From Algoriphagus boseongensis (lineage in GTDB: Bacteria; Bacteroidota; Bacteroidia; Cytophagales; Cyclobacteriaceae): a stretch of DNA of 64,000 nt. The notes under the pieces were generated by a model. The model saw only the letters and a program-made list of their open reading frames with translations, was not told the DNA's origin and searched no databases. The stretch lies in assembly GCF_004362805.1 (NCBI RefSeq), contig NZ_SNYF01000007.1:62001-126000 (forward strand). Direction: 5' to 3'. The translations under genes were made by a program, and so were the position numbers. Below, one piece after another: positions 39,804-49,385 of the stretch; the stretch's first letter is position 1, and every line of letters starts with the position of its first letter.

Positions 39804-39907
39804 GTAGGCGAAATTTCACCCTGCATTTTTACCGACGATTTTATCATTTTCACCGACTTTTAGCTTTTTCAGGCCTATTCCTTATTCTCTTGCCTTGGCG
39901 GTTGAAG

Positions 39908-39915
39908 TACTTTTG
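39908..39915 (+). promoter_or_regulatory. Candidate -7 element before the DUF5668 gene
   Basis: TACTTTTG fits TAnnTTTG and lies 24 bases before the ATG at 39940. No perfect -33 TTTG is seen. Confidence 0.5.
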
Positions 39916-39939
39916 ATCATCAACTTTAACAAACTAGCC

Positions 39940-40773
39940 ATGAGAAATCAAAGAAGATTAAACAATGATGGAAACATCGCCTTCGGGTTTATCATCCTCG
40001 GAATAGGGGTGATTTTACTTTTGAAAAAAATGGGAATTTTCATTCCGGGTTGGGTTTTGACCTGGCCAATGATTCTAATTGTCATCGGGGTTTTCACCTT
40101 GATCAAACATGAATTCAGAAGCTTTTTCGGTGCGGTCATGCTATTCCTCGGCTCTTATTTTCTCCTTAGAAATGAATTCGATCTTGATTTTGGTTTAGGT
40201 CAATACGTCTGGCCTCTGGGATTGATAGCGCTCGGGATTTATTTGATCACCCAAAAGAAAAAGGAAAATAAAATCCTTGAAGAGGTGAGAAAAAACTGGG
40301 AAACCAATAGAAAATCAAGCAGCTCTTTTTCTTCCAGTTCAAGTGCAACAGTAGAAGACGCCAAGATTATGGATGACTCTGGAAGTACCCTAGGTGGGGA
40401 TACCGGATTTACCAGAACCACAGGAACTTCCTTTGCTGACAGATTGAACATTGATGCCATCTTTAGCGGGGTAAATAGAAAAGTGATGTCCAAAAACTTC
40501 CAAGGAGGAAAAATAACAGCTGCTTTCGGCGGAGCGGATTTAGACCTGACCCAAGTGGATTTCAATGGAGTGATCACTATTCAGGTAGATATCATCTTCG
40601 GTGGAGTAAAAATGATCGTTCCTCCTCACTGGGATATCCGTACCGAAGTGACCAATATCGCTGCAGGTTTGGAAGACAAGAGATTCTTTAGAGAAGGAGG
40701 AGTGGATCCTACCAAAGTGGTGGTCTTGAAAGGCACTATCCTCTTTGGCGGTTTGGAAATCAAATCCTTTTAA
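39940..40773 (+). CDS. DUF5668/LiaF-like membrane protein
   Basis: The ATG at 39940 gives 277 aa; a TTG 45 bases earlier is unlikely. The N-terminal half contains about four short transmembrane segments (residues 10-110). A polar Ser-rich linker (residues 125-155) follows. The C-terminal domain (about 175-277) repeats FGGADLDLTQ and FGGVKMIVPPHW motifs typical of the LiaF/cell-wall-active antibiotics response domain. In Firmicutes LiaF restrains a sensor kinase; here a LytS-type kinase and regulator follow, so a similar role is plausible. Confidence 0.85.
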   Translation: MRNQRRLNNDGNIAFGFIILGIGVILLLKKMGIFIPGWVLTWPMILIVIGVFTLIKHEFRSFFGAVMLFLGSYFLLRNEFDLDFGLGQYVWPLGLIALGIYLITQKKKENKILEEVRKNWETNRKSSSSFSSSSSATVEDAKIMDDSGSTLGGDTGFTRTTGTSFADRLNIDAIFSGVNRKVMSKNFQGGKITAAFGGADLDLTQVDFNGVITIQVDIIFGGVKMIVPPHWDIRTEVTNIAAGLEDKRFFREGGVDPTKVVVLKGTILFGGLEIKSF

Positions 40774-40808
40774 CGACCTTATACCAACTATTAACAACCT
40801 ACACCGCT

Positions 40809-41849
40809 TTGCTTTTTAACGCTTTTTCAAATCCCAATTTGGGAAAATGGATCATCCCCGGAACCGGAATCCTCTGGTTCTCGGGATGTTTCTTTTTGTT
40901 CAGGTTTTATGGATTAGAAGTCGAGGAAGCTTTTACGGATGCATTTTTCTTTGCCCTTCTCTTTGCATTAGGGATCTGGGTTTTGGATATGGTCTTCAGT
41001 CTTTTTTCTCCAAAAGGAAGAAATCTTTGGCTGATCTTCTTGGTGCCAGTGACTTTGAGTTTCCTTTCTGTCTTTGCCCATCGGTTTTTTATGACCTGGT
41101 GGATGGAGGATCAGGAGGAATATCTGGAATTCCTTCATCATACGACCTATGTCAGATTGGCTTTTTTGGCACTTTCTGAACAAATGATCGCTTTCCTTGC
41201 ATTAGTCGTGTCAAAACTGGAACGGCAAGAGGAACTGAATAAGCGGGAAGCTCAAATGCTTCAGTTGTCCAAAGACGCCGAACTAGCTCAATTGAGACAG
41301 CAGCTTCAACCCCACTTTCTTTTCAACAGCCTGAACTCGATCAATGCTTTGGTAATTAAGCAGCCTCAAAAAGCCAGAGAAATGGTGCTTTTGCTTTCTG
41401 ATTTTTTGAGAGGGACGATTAGAAAAGACACCAAATCCTGGATTTCCTTGGAGGAAGAAATGAACTACCTCAAAATGTATTTGGAAATTGAGCGCGTGAG
41501 ATTTGGCCACCGATTGGATGTCGAATTTTCTATCGATGAGCGCACTGAAAAATTAAAAATCCCTCAATTGCTCATCCAGCCCTTAGTGGAAAATGCGATC
41601 AAGCATGGACTCTATGGAGTCACAGGTGAGGTAAAGATTAAAATTGAATGCGAAAAGGAAGGAAATTACCTTCTTTTAAAAGTTGAAAATCCTTTTGACG
41701 CTCAAAGCTCAAGTCAGGAAGGAACAGGCTTCGGCCTAAATTCTGTGGAGCGCAGGCTATATTTATTATTCGGAAGGAAAGACCTTTTGGCTACTTCATC
41801 AGAAGAAAATGTCTTTCAAGTCCAATTGAAAATACCTCAATACCAATGA
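40809..41849 (+). CDS. LytS/YehU-family sensor histidine kinase
   Basis: A 346-aa membrane kinase that probably starts at TTG 40809, since no in-frame ATG occurs near the first membrane segment. Four hydrophobic segments span about residues 15-133. The His-kinase domain contains the phospho-acceptor His169 in QPHFLFNSLNSI. An ATPase N box LVENAIKHGLYG and a GTGFGLNSVERRL G box follow. Its stop overlaps the LytTR regulator start by four bases. The ligand is unknown. Confidence 0.9.
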   Translation: MLFNAFSNPNLGKWIIPGTGILWFSGCFFLFRFYGLEVEEAFTDAFFFALLFALGIWVLDMVFSLFSPKGRNLWLIFLVPVTLSFLSVFAHRFFMTWWMEDQEEYLEFLHHTTYVRLAFLALSEQMIAFLALVVSKLERQEELNKREAQMLQLSKDAELAQLRQQLQPHFLFNSLNSINALVIKQPQKAREMVLLLSDFLRGTIRKDTKSWISLEEEMNYLKMYLEIERVRFGHRLDVEFSIDERTEKLKIPQLLIQPLVENAIKHGLYGVTGEVKIKIECEKEGNYLLLKVENPFDAQSSSQEGTGFGLNSVERRLYLLFGRKDLLATSSEENVFQVQLKIPQYQ

Positions 41850-42577
41850 TCAAGACCTTAATAATTGATGATGAACCTCTGGCCGCGGGAATTGTGGAGG
41901 AATACCTGATGGATTTCCCCCAGTTTCAGGTGATTCAAATTTGCCACGATGGATTTGAAGGATTAAAGGCTGTTCAGCATCATCAACCCGATTTGATTTT
42001 TTTGGATGTCCAGATGCCTAAAATCACAGGCTTTGAGATGCTGGAATTATTAGATGAACCTCCGGCCGTAATTTTTACTACCGCATTTGATCAATATGCC
42101 CTGAAGGCTTTTGATGCCAAGGCTTTGGATTATTTACTCAAACCATTTTCCCAAGCAAGGTTCCGACAGGCCATTGATCGGTATTTGGAACAAGCAGCCA
42201 AAGAGCAAATTGAAGAAGAAAAGTCTGCCTTGAATGCTTTAGCCGAAAAGAGCAATCGCCTGGTGGTAAGAGTAAAAAATGACATCAAAATTATTCCAGT
42301 GCAGGAAGTCAGTTATTTTGAAGCTGAGGACGACTACATCGGGATTCATACTTCGGAAGGAAAATTTCTGAAGAAAATGACCATGAAGTCACTGGAGGAA
42401 AGTTTGGACTCCGGGAAATTTGCTCGAGTTCATCGCTCTTTCATTATCAATTTGAATGAAATAACCGGAATAGAACCTTATGAGCGGGATTCGTATTTAG
42501 TCAAACTCCGGAAAGGCGAAAAAATTCCGGTAAGCAAAACAGGGTATTCTAGATTGAGGCAAGTTTTGGGGATGTAA
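41846..42577 (+). CDS. LytTR-family response regulator
   Basis: A 243-aa regulator. The receiver domain (1-120) has phospho-acceptor Asp54 in IFLDVQMP and the Lys in YLLKPFSQARF. The LytTR DNA-binding domain (about 140-240) includes DIKIIPVQEVSYFEAEDDYIGIHT and FARVHRSFIINLNEI. It overlaps the LytS-like kinase gene and is followed by a terminator, so the DUF5668-kinase-regulator genes likely act as one unit. Confidence 0.95.
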   Translation: MIKTLIIDDEPLAAGIVEEYLMDFPQFQVIQICHDGFEGLKAVQHHQPDLIFLDVQMPKITGFEMLELLDEPPAVIFTTAFDQYALKAFDAKALDYLLKPFSQARFRQAIDRYLEQAAKEQIEEEKSALNALAEKSNRLVVRVKNDIKIIPVQEVSYFEAEDDYIGIHTSEGKFLKKMTMKSLEESLDSGKFARVHRSFIINLNEITGIEPYERDSYLVKLRKGEKIPVSKTGYSRLRQVLGM

Positions 42578-42595
42578 TCCCATCAGTTAAAAAGA

Positions 42596-42622
42596 CAAAA
42601 GCCCCGCATAGCGAGGCTTTTG
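42596..42622. terminator. Terminator between lytTR regulator and DUF2795 genes
   Basis: A CAAAAGCC...GGCTTTTG stem with an inner CGC/GCG pair block, one mismatch and an ATA loop lies between convergent genes. Confidence 0.75.
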
Positions 42623-42623
42623 A

Positions 42624-42845
42624 TTAATATTCGTCTTCATTGAAGAAGAAATCGTCTTTCGTCGGATAATCCGGCCAAATTTCTTCAATAGTTTCATAAG
42701 GCTCTCCGTCATCTTCAAGCTCTTGAAGGTTTTCCACTACTTCCAGTGGAGCGCCTGAGCGGATCGCATAATCAATCAATTCGTCTTTTGTGGCAGGCCA
42801 TGGTGCATCCTCAAGGTAGGAAGCAAGTTCAAGTGTCCAGTACAT
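42624..42845 (-). CDS. DUF2795 domain protein
   Basis: A small acidic protein of 73 aa with the DUF2795 pattern: LASYLEDAPWPATKDELIDYAIRSGAPLEVVENLQEL (residues 7-43), followed by an acidic tail rich in Asp, Glu and Phe. Members are widespread in Bacteroidota and Actinobacteria but have no assigned function. It lies 72 bases downstream of the DUF349 gene on the same strand. Confidence 0.88.
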   Translation of the reverse strand: MYWTLELASYLEDAPWPATKDELIDYAIRSGAPLEVVENLQELEDDGEPYETIEEIWPDYPTKDDFFFNEDEY

Positions 42846-42917
42846 AGTGTTTATTTTAAGGTGTTCCGGATTTTTAAGAGTGCAAGAATAGTAAATTTTT
42901 GAATATGTAGTTTGTAC

Positions 42918-44168
42918 TCAATATCTGGGAGAAAGTTGTTTCAAAATATAATTTTTTACATCAACTTTTCTTTTTAGCCCTGCGAGCTTCTTTTTCATCA
43001 TCATTTCGAAGTCCGGAGTCTGCACTCTGAAGTTGTCAGAATTGCTCTGCATGGTCTCCAATTCGCTTTGATCCCGATGTAGCAAGTCCTTCAAAATTGA
43101 TGACTTGATTTTGTTTTGTTCCTGCACATCTATGGAGTCAAAATCAGCATATTTTCCATGAGCCAATTTTTCCAAAAAGGCCTTTTCAAAGATGATATCC
43201 ATGAAAAACTGATATGATCTAGCCGGAAGATTAGCCTCTTTAGGTTTTCTCATAGGAAGTTTTTTCCAGTCTTCCTGAATGGCCTTGGCACGATGGGTAA
43301 GGGATGGTGAAGTGGGCTGATGCGCCATCTTTTTCAATTCCTCGACCATGCCTTCAATCTTTCGAACTACCTCCCGAGGATGCATCTGAGGTCCTGGATT
43401 AAGGCCTCTTTTGTACCGAGAAAATATTCTGTTATTCAGTTTGGAAAATTCATCCCAAAGCGGTTGTCTTCTTTCAGCAGGGACTTTTCCGGCTTCTTTC
43501 CACTCTCTTTGGATTCGCTTGGAAATTTCAAAAGCCATTTTTGCATCAGGCAGATCATGGGCTTCTCTGGCCTGAACTACTAATGCTTCATAAACTTTGA
43601 TGTTTTCTTCGGCCTGAAGAGCTAGTCCTTCAAAGAAATGTCTTCTGTTTTCGAAGAAAGTTTGGACGGCATCATTAAACTCCTGTTCGATTTCATCCTG
43701 TATTTCTTTGTCCACAGGACCGGTTTTGATCCAGCGGAGTTTGAGGTCTTTAAATTTTTCTGCGGTTTCTTTCCAGTCTGTATCGTTTTTCAACTCTTCA
43801 GCTTCCTGGATTAATACTCGCTTTACTTCAAGGTTTTTGGTTCTATTGGCTTGGATGATTTCATTTAGAAAAGCCTCCTGCTGGTTTAGCTCTTCGATCA
43901 ATGGAATAAAATCTCCTAAGGCGTCACTTTCAAAAAGAGAATCTCTGAGATGGATCAATTTCATCAGAAAAGAACCCTTGTTTTGGTTTTCCTGAATATC
44001 CGATTTGAGTTTTGCTACTTTCTCCTTGATTTGCTCGAATCTAGCCTCAAAATAACTGATCGTGGAGGCCTCATCTTCTTTTACTTCTCCTATTTCCCGG
44101 TCAGTTTTTTCTAAAAATCCTTTCAAAAAGACTTTTCCGTCTTTGATATATCCATACGGATGCTCCAT
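42918..44168 (-). CDS. DUF349 domain protein
   Basis: A 416-aa protein made of charged, mostly helical repeats. Two or three DUF349-type modules are visible from patterns such as LIQEAEELKNDTDWKETAEKFKDLKLRWIKTGPV and ISKRIQREWKEAGKVPAERRQPLWDEF. It is predicted cytoplasmic and coiled-coil-like. Its function is not established. It is divergent from ettA, sharing about 130 bases of upstream sequence. Confidence 0.88.
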   Translation of the reverse strand: MEHPYGYIKDGKVFLKGFLEKTDREIGEVKEDEASTISYFEARFEQIKEKVAKLKSDIQENQNKGSFLMKLIHLRDSLFESDALGDFIPLIEELNQQEAFLNEIIQANRTKNLEVKRVLIQEAEELKNDTDWKETAEKFKDLKLRWIKTGPVDKEIQDEIEQEFNDAVQTFFENRRHFFEGLALQAEENIKVYEALVVQAREAHDLPDAKMAFEISKRIQREWKEAGKVPAERRQPLWDEFSKLNNRIFSRYKRGLNPGPQMHPREVVRKIEGMVEELKKMAHQPTSPSLTHRAKAIQEDWKKLPMRKPKEANLPARSYQFFMDIIFEKAFLEKLAHGKYADFDSIDVQEQNKIKSSILKDLLHRDQSELETMQSNSDNFRVQTPDFEMMMKKKLAGLKRKVDVKNYILKQLSPRY

Positions 44169-44300
44169 TTCGCTACAATTAGGTTATAGGTGGTCGTTTT
44201 CAATTTTTTGCAAAATAACCAATTAGCCCCCATTAATCCTAAAAGAGGGATATTTTTGCCATCTTTGCCAACTAGGTTAAAATAAGCATAAAAACAGACG

Positions 44301-45980
44301 ATGAGCGCAGAAAAAATCATCTTTTCCATGGCTGGAGTGTCCAAAGTATACCCTCCCCAGAAAAAAGTACTCAAAGACATTTATCTCTCATTTTTTTACG
44401 GAGCCAAAATCGGCGTCCTTGGTCTCAACGGTTCGGGTAAATCATCTTTGCTTCGAATCATAGCCGGAATAGACAAGGATTTCTTAGGTGAGGTCGTCTG
44501 GTCTCCGGGTTACACCGTGGGCATGCTCGAGCAGGAGCCCAAACTTGATCCTTCTAAGACAGTCAAAGAAGTGGTGGAAGAAGCGGTAGCTGATACAGTG
44601 AACCTGCTTAAGGAATTCGAAGAAATCAACGAGAAATTCATGGATCCGGCCTTGATGGAGGATCCAGATGCCATGGACAAACTCATTACCCGTCAGGGTG
44701 AGGTTCAAGAAAAACTGGATGCTGCCAATGCATGGGAACTGGATGTGATGCTGGACAAGGCCATGGATGCGCTAAGACTTCCGCCTTCTGATGCCAATGT
44801 GGCTAACCTTTCCGGAGGTGAAAAAAGAAGAGTGGCACTTTGTAGACTTTTACTTCAGGAGCCAGATGTGCTTTTGCTTGACGAACCGACTAACCACTTG
44901 GATGCCGAATCAGTTCTTTGGTTGGAGCAGCACTTGCAAAACTATAAGGGTACGGTAATCGCCGTGACCCACGATCGATATTTCTTGGATAATGTAGCAG
45001 GCTGGATTTTGGAATTGGACAGGGGAGAGGGGATTCCGTGGAAAGGAAATTATTCTTCTTGGTTGGATCAAAAACAACAGCGACTGAAGCAGGAGGAAAA
45101 AACAGAGTCTAAGCGTCAGAAGACCTTAGAGCGGGAATTGGAATGGATCAGGATGTCTCCAAAAGCCAGGCAATCCAAGGGGAAAGCCCGTTTGAATGCC
45201 TATGATAAATTGGTCGGAGAGGAAGCAAAAGAGAAAGAAGCGAAGCTGGAGCTATTCATCCCTCCAGGACCTCGCTTGGGAGCTAAAGTGATTGAAGCTA
45301 ATAATGTCTCCAAGGCATATGGAGATAAATTATTGTTTGAAAACCTAAGCTTTTCCCTTCCTCAAGGGGGTATTGTCGGAATTATTGGTCCAAACGGCGC
45401 TGGTAAAACGACCCTATTTAAGTTGATCACCGGCCAAGAAAAACCTGATTCCGGAAATTTCGAAGTAGGGGAGACCGTCAAGTTGGCTTACGTAGATCAA
45501 GAGCACGATAGATTGGATGCAAATAAGACAGTTTATCAAACTATTTCTGAAGGAAATGAGCTGATGAAGCTGGGGAACAAGGAAGTGAATTCTAGGGCCT
45601 ATGTTTCCAAATTCAACTTTGCCGGATCTGATCAGGAGAAAAAAGTTGGGGTGCTTTCTGGTGGAGAAAGAAACCGAGTTCATCTAGCCTTAACTTTGAA
45701 AGAGGGCGGAAACTTGCTGCTTTTGGACGAACCGACCAACGACTTAGATGTAAATACACTTCGTGCTTTGGAAGAAGCTTTGGAAAACTTTGGTGGATGT
45801 GCGGTGATTATCTCCCACGACCGTTGGTTCCTGGACAGAATCTGTACCCATATTCTGGCCTTTGAAGGAGATTCTCAGGTGTATTGGTTTGAAGGCAACT
45901 TCTCCGATTACGAGGAAAACAAGAAGAAGCGACTGGGCGATGTGACCCCGAAGAGAATTCGATATAAGAATTTGAAGTAA
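44301..45980 (+). CDS. ettA: Energy-dependent translational throttle protein EttA (ABC-F)
   Basis: A 559-aa cytoplasmic protein with two ABC ATPase domains and no membrane part. Walker A motifs are GLNGSGKSS and GPNGAGKTT, signatures LSGGEKRR and LSGGERNR, and Walker [12 protein letters not shown] and [11 protein letters not shown]. The linker between domains carries the P-site tRNA interaction segment. Length and [10 protein letters not shown] pattern match EttA, which gates 70S ribosomes entering elongation according to ADP/ATP ratio. Confidence 0.93.
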   Translation: MSAEKIIFSMAGVSKVYPPQKKVLKDIYLSFFYGAKIGVLGLNGSGKSSLLRIIAGIDKDFLGEVVWSPGYTVGMLEQEPKLDPSKTVKEVVEEAVADTVNLLKEFEEINEKFMDPALMEDPDAMDKLITRQGEVQEKLDAANAWELDVMLDKAMDALRLPPSDANVANLSGGEKRRVALCRLLLQEPDVLLLDEPTNHLDAESVLWLEQHLQNYKGTVIAVTHDRYFLDNVAGWILELDRGEGIPWKGNYSSWLDQKQQRLKQEEKTESKRQKTLERELEWIRMSPKARQSKGKARLNAYDKLVGEEAKEKEAKLELFIPPGPRLGAKVIEANNVSKAYGDKLLFENLSFSLPQGGIVGIIGPNGAGKTTLFKLITGQEKPDSGNFEVGETVKLAYVDQEHDRLDANKTVYQTISEGNELMKLGNKEVNSRAYVSKFNFAGSDQEKKVGVLSGGERNRVHLALTLKEGGNLLLLDEPTNDLDVNTLRALEEALENFGGCAVIISHDRWFLDRICTHILAFEGDSQVYWFEGNFSDYEENKKKRLGDVTPKRIRYKNLK

Positions 45981-46003
45981 GACTGAAAACCAAATTTCTT
46001 CAT

Positions 46004-46038
46004 AAAAAACCCTCTAAGTGTCTCTTAGAGGGTTTTTT
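46004..46038. terminator. Perfect bidirectional terminator after ettA
   Basis: A 15-bp perfect stem (AAAAAACCCTCTAAG / CTTAGAGGGTTTTTT) with a TGTCT loop lies between convergent ettA and metallophosphoesterase genes. Confidence 0.93.
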
Positions 46039-46056
46039 GCTTAAGGACTTTAGCGA

Positions 46057-47289
46057 TTAAATTGACCTTCTTTTCAATTCCAACACCGTAATCTCCGGCC
46101 AAATCCCCACCCTTCCCGGAAAGGCCAAGAATCCAAAGCCTCGGTTTACATGTAGGAAGCGTCCCATTTCCTCATAAAGTCCAGCCCATTTGGGATAGCG
46201 AAGAGATGCAGGACTCCATTTGATCCATCCCGGGATTTCAATTCCAAACTGCATTCCATGGGTATGCCCGCTTAGCGTGAGATGGATATGATGCGCAAAG
46301 GATTTTACCTCCTCGTCAAAGTGCGAAGGATCGTGACTCATAAGGATTTTGAAGCTTTGGGCAGAAAGATTTGCCGCAGCTTTGGCCAAGTCTCCATATT
46401 GAGCAAAGCCTTTTCCCCAGTTCTCTACACCAATCAGATCTATGCTAGCCTCTCCCTTTTGGATGGGTAGGCTTTCATTTCGAAGGAGCTTAAAGCCCAA
46501 TTCCTCATGGACTTCAAAAAGTCTCTGAAGATTGGCCACTTTAGCCTCCTTGCTTGGCCAGGACATGTAGTCTCCATAATCGTGATTGCCAAGAATGGAG
46601 TATTTACCCATACGGGCTTTCAGCTTTTGGAAGGTTTCCATCCAAGGTTCCATTTCACCAGCATGGTTATTGACCAAGTCTCCAGTGAAGAGAATCAAGT
46701 CGGACTCTTGTTTATTGATCAGGTCTACACCGTACTCCAGTTTCTTTGGGTCATCAAAGCTTCCCGAGTGGATGTCTGAAATCTGAGTGATTCGAAACCC
46801 ATCGAATTCCTCCGGTAAGTCATCAAATTCCAAAGTATGTTTGATCACTCGGTATCTGTATTTTCCGATCAAAACTCCATGAAGGATTCCTAAAAATGGG
46901 ATAGCAGCGATTGCAAAGGCCGTCTGACTGATAAATTTTCTCCGGTCAGGGAGGAAATCTCCTTCCCTCCCACCGGCAAAGGATTGAAAAGCTCCTGAGA
47001 AAAATCGCAGAATATCCTCTCCAAACAGAAATGCCAGAATAATCAGCTTGGGAATCAAAGAAAGAATCAGAAGTGAAGCCATCCTTCCAAAGCTTGGATT
47101 CATCGCTTCCCTACTGAATGTCAAAAATGCATAAGCCACAAACAGATACACAAAGATGGAAAAGGCCCAATACCCAATTTTTACAAAGGTTTGGGTGGGG
47201 AAGATGGTCTTGAAGGCTTGGAAAGAATACCAGTCGATCAGGCCTATTACTAAAAGGAAAATGAAAATGCGAACAAGGATAGAAACCAC
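46057..47289 (-). CDS. Membrane-anchored metallophosphoesterase (YkuE/LpxG-like)
   Basis: A 410-aa protein with four N-terminal membrane segments (about residues 5-25, 35-60, 70-92 and 118-145). The calcineurin-like catalytic domain follows, with the metal motifs ISDIHSG, GDLVNNH, LGNHDYG, SHDP and GHTHGMQ all intact. Related proteins hydrolyse lipids or UDP-diacylglucosamine at the membrane; the actual substrate is not known. It converges with ettA. Confidence 0.93.
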   Translation of the reverse strand: MVSILVRIFIFLLVIGLIDWYSFQAFKTIFPTQTFVKIGYWAFSIFVYLFVAYAFLTFSREAMNPSFGRMASLLILSLIPKLIILAFLFGEDILRFFSGAFQSFAGGREGDFLPDRRKFISQTAFAIAAIPFLGILHGVLIGKYRYRVIKHTLEFDDLPEEFDGFRITQISDIHSGSFDDPKKLEYGVDLINKQESDLILFTGDLVNNHAGEMEPWMETFQKLKARMGKYSILGNHDYGDYMSWPSKEAKVANLQRLFEVHEELGFKLLRNESLPIQKGEASIDLIGVENWGKGFAQYGDLAKAAANLSAQSFKILMSHDPSHFDEEVKSFAHHIHLTLSGHTHGMQFGIEIPGWIKWSPASLRYPKWAGLYEEMGRFLHVNRGFGFLAFPGRVGIWPEITVLELKRRSI

Positions 47290-47483
47290 GTTTAGGAATT
47301 TATTTAAGGTAAATCAAGGTTTGAGTTGTATAAACAACCCAAACGGGAAAGGGAATGGCAAGTTTGGAAATGATAGGGAAAGTCAGAATATAGAGCCTAA
47401 AAATTGAACATGCCTTGAACTAGTCTGAAGAATTTTTTCAAATAGATTTTTAAGTCCCTACTTTAAGATTAGTTTTAAGAATT

Positions 47484-47687
47484 ATGAGCAAAAGAAAAGT
47501 TTATTTCCATTTTTTCATCCTCGTTTCAGCTCTGATTGTAGGAGGATTGTCTTTTTGGTATAGTGGCTTTTGGATGGAGGGGAGAAATAAGGTTCCCAAT
47601 TTCACCTTGATTGCCATGGTTCTTCTGGTGATTAGTCAGATAGGTTATTTAAAAGCTGAATTAAGGAAAGGCAAATCTAAATTTTAA
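47484..47687 (+). CDS. Small two-helix membrane protein, unknown
   Basis: A 67-aa protein that I do not recognise. Two predicted transmembrane helices (about residues 9-29 and 39-57) are flanked by basic ends (MSKRKVYFH and KAELRKGKSKF). A positively charged start and end suggest both termini in the cytoplasm. A second small two-helix protein of similar size follows 93 bases later on the same strand. Confidence 0.6.
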   Translation: MSKRKVYFHFFILVSALIVGGLSFWYSGFWMEGRNKVPNFTLIAMVLLVISQIGYLKAELRKGKSKF

Positions 47688-47780
47688 CGCAAATGAGGAT
47701 TGCAATTTTTACCCTTTCAATTAGTTTTTGGCCACAGGTTTTTCAGGAAAAAGAATCTGTTCAATACTTTTAATTAAAAT

Positions 47781-47960
47781 ATGAGCAAGAAAATCATCGA
47801 TCGATCCTATGGATTGCCATTTGCCTTGATCATTCTAATTCTTTTAATCCAATATTTGGACCTATTTGTGATTCCTGCTTGGATTTTAGGAGGGGTTATA
47901 TCTTGGGCCGCAGTTACCTTTATTCTAGTGGCGATTCGACGTAGGGAAAAAGGTAATTAA
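47781..47960 (+). CDS. Second small two-helix membrane protein, unknown
   Basis: The ATG at 47781 opens a 59-aa frame ending in TAA at 47958. It begins MSKKIIDRSYGLPFALI and has two hydrophobic stretches (about residues 12-31 and 34-52) followed by RRREKGN. Like its upstream neighbour it starts with MSK and has basic ends, so the two may be paralogues or partners, although their sequences are not clearly similar. It is too short for most gene finders. The coding case rests on frame, composition and location. Confidence 0.5.
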   Translation: MSKKIIDRSYGLPFALIILILLIQYLDLFVIPAWILGGVISWAAVTFILVAIRRREKGN

Positions 47961-48079
47961 GCTGACTTTATTCTGTTTCCTTGCTGGAAATCCTTTGGCT
48001 TTTTAAGCCTATTCTAAAATTTAACCTTGCTTTTACCTTTCTTTGTGGCGGAATATTTTCCAAACCAGCCTATTGACCT

Positions 48080-49384
48080 ATGAGACAGCTACTCCTCCGG
48101 CCTGGGGCCGAAGAACTCTCCTATGAAATTCGAGGTATAGTAAAAAAAGCCCGACAAATCGAAGCTTTGGGGTATCCCATGACTTGGGAAAATATCGGAG
48201 ACCCCATCCAAAAGAGCAATCACGTGCCGGAATGGATGAAAGCGATTATTGCCGATTTGCTCAAGGAGGACAAAACCTATGGCTATGCTGATTCCAAAGG
48301 AGTTCTAGAAACCCGGAAGTTTTTGGCTCAAGTAAACAATGAAAAAGGCGGCACCCAGATTACTGCCGAGGATATTCTCTTTTTTAATGGACTAGGAGAT
48401 GCCATCGCCAAGCTGTATCAATTCTTGATCCCTACAGCACGGATCATTGGCCCTTCCCCGGCTTACTCTACCCATAGTTCGGCAGAAGCTGCTCATGCCA
48501 ATACAGCTCCGATCACTTACAAACTCGATCCGGATAATCAATGGCTTCCTGATATGGAAGACTTGTATTTGAAGGTGAAATACAATCCCTCCATCGTGGG
48601 GATTTTGATCATCAATCCTGACAATCCAACCGGGATGGTTTATCCAAAGGAAGTGTTGGAAGGATTTGTCAAACTCGCGGAGGAGTTTAATCTGCTATTG
48701 ATTGCGGATGAGATCTACCAAAATATCACCTACAACGGAATTAAGGCGGTTGCTTTGGCCGAGGTGATTGGTAATCGTCCAGCTATTTCTCTCAAAGGCA
48801 TTTCTAAAGAATTTCCATGGCCTGGGGCGAGATGCGGTTGGATGGAATTTTATAATCGGGAAGCATCGGTAGAGTTTTCCAAACTTTGTCAGACGCTTGA
48901 GAATGCGAAGATGATTGAGGTTTGCTCTACTATTTTACCCCAATTGGCTATTCCGAGAATCATGAGTCATCCCCAATACCATGGATATCGGGAGCATGCC
49001 AACGCACAAATTGGGAAAAGGAGCGAATTGATGTCCGAGATTTTGGGAGAGATTCCAGGGATTAAATTCAATCCAACACAAGGAGCCTTTTACAATACCA
49101 TTGTTTTTGACGAAACCTTACTTCATCCAAACCAAAGTCTTCCGATTGAGGATTCTCGTCTTCAATCTCTTTTAAATAGCTGGTTGGAGGATAAAAACAT
49201 GCCATTAGATAAACGATTCGTCTATTATCTTCTTGCAGCTGAGCGGATTTGTGTGGTGCCTATTTCGTCCTTCTGCTCAGACCTGAGAGGATTTCGGGTG
49301 ACCTTATTGGAAGAAAATGAGGAGGTATTCAAAAATACCTTCACCAGGTTAGGCGAAGCCATCAAGAAGTACCTTAATTCCTGA
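48080..49384 (+). CDS. Class I/II pyridoxal phosphate aminotransferase
   Basis: A 434-aa fold-type I aminotransferase. The NPDNPTG motif (residues 179-186), Asp210 in IADEIY and the probable PLP lysine Lys243 in GISKEFPWPGARCGW are all present. An Arg in the C-terminal FRVTLLEE segment would bind the substrate carboxylate. It resembles alanine- or aromatic-type aminotransferases, but specificity cannot be read. It converges on the phospholipase-like gene, one base away from its stop. Confidence 0.92.
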   Translation: MRQLLLRPGAEELSYEIRGIVKKARQIEALGYPMTWENIGDPIQKSNHVPEWMKAIIADLLKEDKTYGYADSKGVLETRKFLAQVNNEKGGTQITAEDILFFNGLGDAIAKLYQFLIPTARIIGPSPAYSTHSSAEAAHANTAPITYKLDPDNQWLPDMEDLYLKVKYNPSIVGILIINPDNPTGMVYPKEVLEGFVKLAEEFNLLLIADEIYQNITYNGIKAVALAEVIGNRPAISLKGISKEFPWPGARCGWMEFYNREASVEFSKLCQTLENAKMIEVCSTILPQLAIPRIMSHPQYHGYREHANAQIGKRSELMSEILGEIPGIKFNPTQGAFYNTIVFDETLLHPNQSLPIEDSRLQSLLNSWLEDKNMPLDKRFVYYLLAAERICVVPISSFCSDLRGFRVTLLEENEEVFKNTFTRLGEAIKKYLNS

Positions 49385-49385
49385 T

